A stretch of 6,038 nucleotides of DNA from Streptomyces speibonae. GTDB taxonomy: Bacteria; Actinomycetota; Actinomycetes; Streptomycetales; Streptomycetaceae. The translations under genes were made by a program, and so were the position numbers. Positions 4,395 to 6,038 of the stretch are shown here, one piece after another; position 1 is the stretch's first letter, and each line of letters opens with the position of its first letter. Location: assembly GCA_000715605.1 (NCBI GenBank), contig KL568531.1, forward strand, positions 16,004 to 22,041, read 5' to 3'. Under the pieces are notes generated by a model that had not been told where the DNA came from, made no database searches, and was given only the letters and a program-made list of their open reading frames with translations.

Positions 4395-4970
4395 ATGATC
4401 GAGATCCCGTCCGACCTGCACAAGGACCTCGTCCCGCTCGCCTTCCTGCTGGGCAGCTGGGCCGGCGCCGGCGTGCACGACTTCCCCGGCGCGGAGAAGT
4501 GCAACTTCGGCCAGGAGGTCACCTTCACCCACGACGGCCGGGACTTCCTCGAGTACAGCTCCCGCACCTGGGTGCTGGACGGCGACGGCAACAAGGTCCG
4601 GCCGCTGGAGTCCGAGTACGGCTACTGGCGGATCGACGCCGACCGCAAGGTCGAGGCGACGATGACCCGCGACGACGGTGTCATCGAGATCTGGTACGGC
4701 GAGCTGGCCGCGGGCAAGCCGCAGATCGACCTGGTCACGGACGCCGTGGCCCGCACCGCCGGCTCCCGGCCCTACACCGGCGGCAAGCGGCTGTACGGCT
4801 ACGTCAAGAGCGACCTGATGTGGGTCGGCGAGAAGCAGACCCCCGAGGTCGAGCTGCGCCCGTACATGTCGGCGCACCTGAAGAAGGTCGTCACCCCGGA
4901 GGAGGTCGAGCGCTGGGCCAAGGCCCTGCCCGACGACATGCCGGACGACGGGATCGCCTTCTTCAAGTAG
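4395..4970 (+). CDS. FABP-family nitrobindin-like heme protein (peroxynitrite isomerase type)
   Basis: The product is 191 aa. Near its N-terminus is LLGSWAGAG (18-26), matching the GxWxGxG signature of bacterial nitrobindins (formerly DUF1794). The rest alternates short strands typical of a 10-stranded lipocalin-like barrel: EVTFTHDGRDFLEYSSRTWV, EYGYWRID, KVEATMTRDD, VIEIWYGEL and RLYGYVKSDLMWV. His161 in MSAHLKK lies where the family's proximal heme ligand is expected. Nitrobindins hold ferric heme in the barrel, bind NO and isomerise peroxynitrite to nitrate; heme binding here is inferred from family and motif. The protein is cytoplasmic. ATG 4395 has AGGAAG (4381-4386) upstream. It follows the 32-aa membrane protein by 25 nt. 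The sequence coding its last residues (GIAFFK) and stop is the first copy of a 20-bp triplication. Confidence 0.88.
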   Translation: MIEIPSDLHKDLVPLAFLLGSWAGAGVHDFPGAEKCNFGQEVTFTHDGRDFLEYSSRTWVLDGDGNKVRPLESEYGYWRIDADRKVEATMTRDDGVIEIWYGELAAGKPQIDLVTDAVARTAGSRPYTGGKRLYGYVKSDLMWVGEKQTPEVELRPYMSAHLKKVVTPEEVERWAKALPDDMPDDGIAFFK

Positions 4971-5010
4971 GAATCGCCTTCTTCACGGAGGAATCGCGTT
5001 CTTCACGGAG
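4951..5010 (+). repeat. Three tandem 20-bp repeats across the nitrobindin stop codon
   Basis: Units start at 4951, 4971 and 4991. Units 2 and 3 differ at one base, units 1 and 2 at three. Unit 1 encodes the protein's C-terminus and stop (TAG 4968-4970); units 2 and 3 are non-coding copies in the spacer before nur. Each later copy ends in CGGAG followed by GA, resembling a Shine-Dalgarno sequence. The pattern fits slipped-strand duplication of the gene end. Confidence 0.85.
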
Positions 5011-5035
5011 GAGCGGGCCCCGGCCGCGGACGCCC

Positions 5036-5041
5036 TAGACT
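5036..5041 (+). promoter_or_regulatory. -10 box (TAGACT) for a leaderless nur transcript
   Basis: TAGACT fits TAnnnT and ends 6 nt before GTG 5048. Transcription starting on that G would give a leaderless message. The SD-like repeats at about 4986-5012 lie upstream of this start point and so would not be in such a transcript. Confidence 0.5.
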
Positions 5042-5047
5042 CGTGGT

Positions 5048-5485
5048 GTGGTGAGCACCGACTGGAAGAGCGACCTCAGGCAGCGCGGCTACCGGCTGAC
5101 GCCGCAGCGCCAACTCGTGCTCGAAGCCGTCGACACCCTCGAGCACGCAACCCCCGACGACATCCTCGTGGAAGTGCGCAAGACCGCGTCGGGGGTCAAC
5201 ATCTCCACCGTGTACCGCACGCTGGAACTGCTGGAGGAGCTGGGCCTGGTCAGCCACGCCCACCTCGGGCACGGCGCCCCGACCTACCACCTCGCGGACC
5301 GGCACCACCATCTCCACCTGGTCTGCCGCGACTGCGGCAACGTCATCGAGGCCGACGTCGAGGTGGCCGCCGAGTTCACCGCCAAGCTGCGCGGCGCCTT
5401 CGGTTTCGACACCGACATGAAGCACTTCGCGATCTTCGGCCGGTGCGAGGACTGCGCCGGGAAGGCCTCGACCGCCGAGTCGTAG
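5048..5485 (+). CDS. nur: Nickel-responsive Fur-family repressor Nur
   Basis: The product is 145 aa and starts MVSTDWKSDLRQRGYRLTP, which I recognise as the N-terminus of Streptomyces Nur. A winged-helix DNA-binding domain (about 1-80) contains NISTVYRTLELLEELGLV (51-68). The dimerisation domain holds the His-rich ADRHHHLHLVCRDC segment. Both metal sites described for Nur are intact by position: His33, His86, His88 and His90 (general metal site) and His70, His72 and His126 (nickel site). The two CxxC pairs are Cys93/Cys96 and Cys133/Cys136. In S. coelicolor, nickel-loaded Nur represses sodF and nickel uptake genes and thereby allows the Ni-SOD gene to be used; no such target lies in this window. 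I chose GTG 5048 (MVST) over the adjacent in-frame GTG 5051 because of the -10 spacing and the known N-terminus. The next gene begins 9 nt after its stop. Confidence 0.93.
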   Translation: MVSTDWKSDLRQRGYRLTPQRQLVLEAVDTLEHATPDDILVEVRKTASGVNISTVYRTLELLEELGLVSHAHLGHGAPTYHLADRHHHLHLVCRDCGNVIEADVEVAAEFTAKLRGAFGFDTDMKHFAIFGRCEDCAGKASTAES

Positions 5486-5488
5486 GCT
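5483..5488 (+). promoter_or_regulatory. -10 box (TAGGCT) overlapping the nur stop codon
   Basis: The stop TAG of nur (5483-5485) is also the first half of TAGGCT, which ends 6 nt before the ATG at 5495. The gap TGGCGT has no ribosome site. The downstream gene therefore probably has its own leaderless transcript in addition to any read-through from nur. Confidence 0.5.
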
Positions 5489-5494
5489 TGGCGT

Positions 5495-6038
5495 ATGAAG
5501 AGCCCCCTGCTGACCCTGCCCGGCGCCGTTCCCGCCGAGGGTGTGGACGAAGGCGTGGCCGCCCACTACGGCGACCTGTTCCGCGAGCAGCGCGCACTCG
5601 CCGACGGCACCGGTTTCGTCGACCTGTCCCACCGCGGGGTCGTCACCGTCACCGGACCCGAGCGGCTGTCCTGGCTGCACCTGCTGCTCACCCAGCACGT
5701 CAGCGAGCTGCCGCCGCACCAGGCCACCGAGGCCCTGATCCTCTCCGCCCACGGTCACATCGAGCACGCGCTCTACCTGGTCGACGACGGCGAGACGGTC
5801 TGGGCGCACGTCGAGCCCGGCACCCAGGAGGCGCTGATCGCGTACCTGGAGTCGATGAAGTTCTTCTACCGGGTCGAGGTCGCCGACCGCACCGCCGACA
5901 CCGCGGTGGTGCATCTGCCCGCCGGGTCCATCGCGGAGGCGCCCGAGGGCGTCGTGGTGCGCGAGACGCCGTACGGGCGGGATCTGTTCCTGCCCCGCGC
6001 GGAGCTGGAGTCGTTCGCGGAGCAGGCGCTGTCTCTTA
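5495..6038 (+). CDS. ygfZ: YgfZ/GcvT-like folate-binding protein, 5' part only
   Basis: The frame runs off the right edge after 181 codons; full-length members are about 320 aa. It begins MKSPLLTLPGAVPAEGVDEG. Recognisable parts are the GcvT-like N-terminal domain with FVDLSHRGVVTVTGPERLSWLHLLLTQHV (about 47-75), the strand ALILSAHGHIEHALYLVDDG and ESMKFFYRVEVADRTADTAV. Family members bind tetrahydrofolate and help build or repair Fe-S clusters of a subset of enzymes, such as the radical-SAM enzyme MiaB in E. coli. The signature KGCYxGQE with the functional Cys would lie beyond the edge, so activity cannot be judged. The last ten bases (6029-6038) are suspect, being identical to the start of a transposase adapter; the true coding sequence probably diverges after codon 178 (GCG, 6026-6028). 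Confidence 0.88.
   Translation, partial: MKSPLLTLPGAVPAEGVDEGVAAHYGDLFREQRALADGTGFVDLSHRGVVTVTGPERLSWLHLLLTQHVSELPPHQATEALILSAHGHIEHALYLVDDGETVWAHVEPGTQEALIAYLESMKFFYRVEVADRTADTAVVHLPAGSIAEAPEGVVVRETPYGRDLFLPRAELESFAEQALSL
6029..6038 (+). other. Probable Nextera (Tn5 mosaic-end) adapter remnant
   Basis: The terminal CTGTCTCTTA equals the first ten bases of the standard Nextera read-through adapter CTGTCTCTTATACACATCT. It yields codons TCT and CTT, both rare in Streptomyces, within an otherwise GC3-rich gene. It is most likely untrimmed library sequence at a contig end. Confidence 0.8.

Noticed and set aside
5048..5485. Zur, FurA or CatR in place of Nur
   Set aside because: The N-terminus and the His33/70/72/86/88/90/126 pattern match Nur closely, and no katA/catC-type catalase or zinc-uptake gene is adjacent.
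6036..6038. TTA (bldA-dependent) codon at the end of ygfZ
   Set aside because: The bases read CTT then A in the gene's frame, so TTA is not a codon here, and the stretch is probably adapter sequence.

Overview
The window reads as chromosomal DNA of a Streptomyces or a very close actinomycete. GC content is very high, codon third positions are almost all G or C, several genes look leaderless, and the predicted proteins match families typical of Streptomyces (DUF3099, DUF1416/SseC, nitrobindin-like FABP, the nickel regulator Nur). It looks like a conserved core segment, not an island: I see no phage, IS, CRISPR, tRNA or rRNA features.

Left to right on the + strand: a left edge (1-165) with three imperfect ~54-bp GC-rich palindromic repeats and no convincing gene; an LmeA/DUF2993-family anchored lipid-binding protein (282-1022); then a 432-bp gap (1023-1454) that is really a regulatory leader. 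It holds a good promoter, an apparently leaderless 36-codon leader peptide with two Cys codons near its end, a hairpin directly against its stop codon, and a second hairpin. The leader precedes a two-gene sulfur operon, a thiosulfate sulfurtransferase/rhodanese (1455-2300) and SseC/DUF1416 (2337-2624), closed by a perfect 15-bp-stem terminator (2641-2685). Next come a DUF3099 membrane protein and a VOC-fold protein (2712-3369), which run tail to tail into a DsrE-family gene on the - strand (3363-3725).

Right of the divergent spacer (3726-3877) lies an unrecognised ~100-aa protein whose start codon appears lost or frame-shifted. A small operon follows: a 32-aa single-pass membrane protein (4271-4369) and a nitrobindin-like heme lipocalin (4395-4970). 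The stop region of the lipocalin gene is triplicated as a 20-bp tandem repeat. The last two genes are the nickel-responsive Fur-family regulator Nur (5048-5485) and the 5' part of a YgfZ/GcvT-like folate-binding protein (5495 to the right edge).

The genes share a loose theme of sulfur, metal and Fe-S/heme housekeeping (rhodanese, SseC, DsrE, nitrobindin, Nur, YgfZ), but only the leader-cysA-sseC and small-membrane-protein-nitrobindin groups look like tight functional units. The most interesting biology is the predicted cysteine-sensing leader peptide/attenuator. The most important caution is that the last ten bases match the start of the Nextera transposase adapter, so the right edge is probably an artefact and not genomic sequence.
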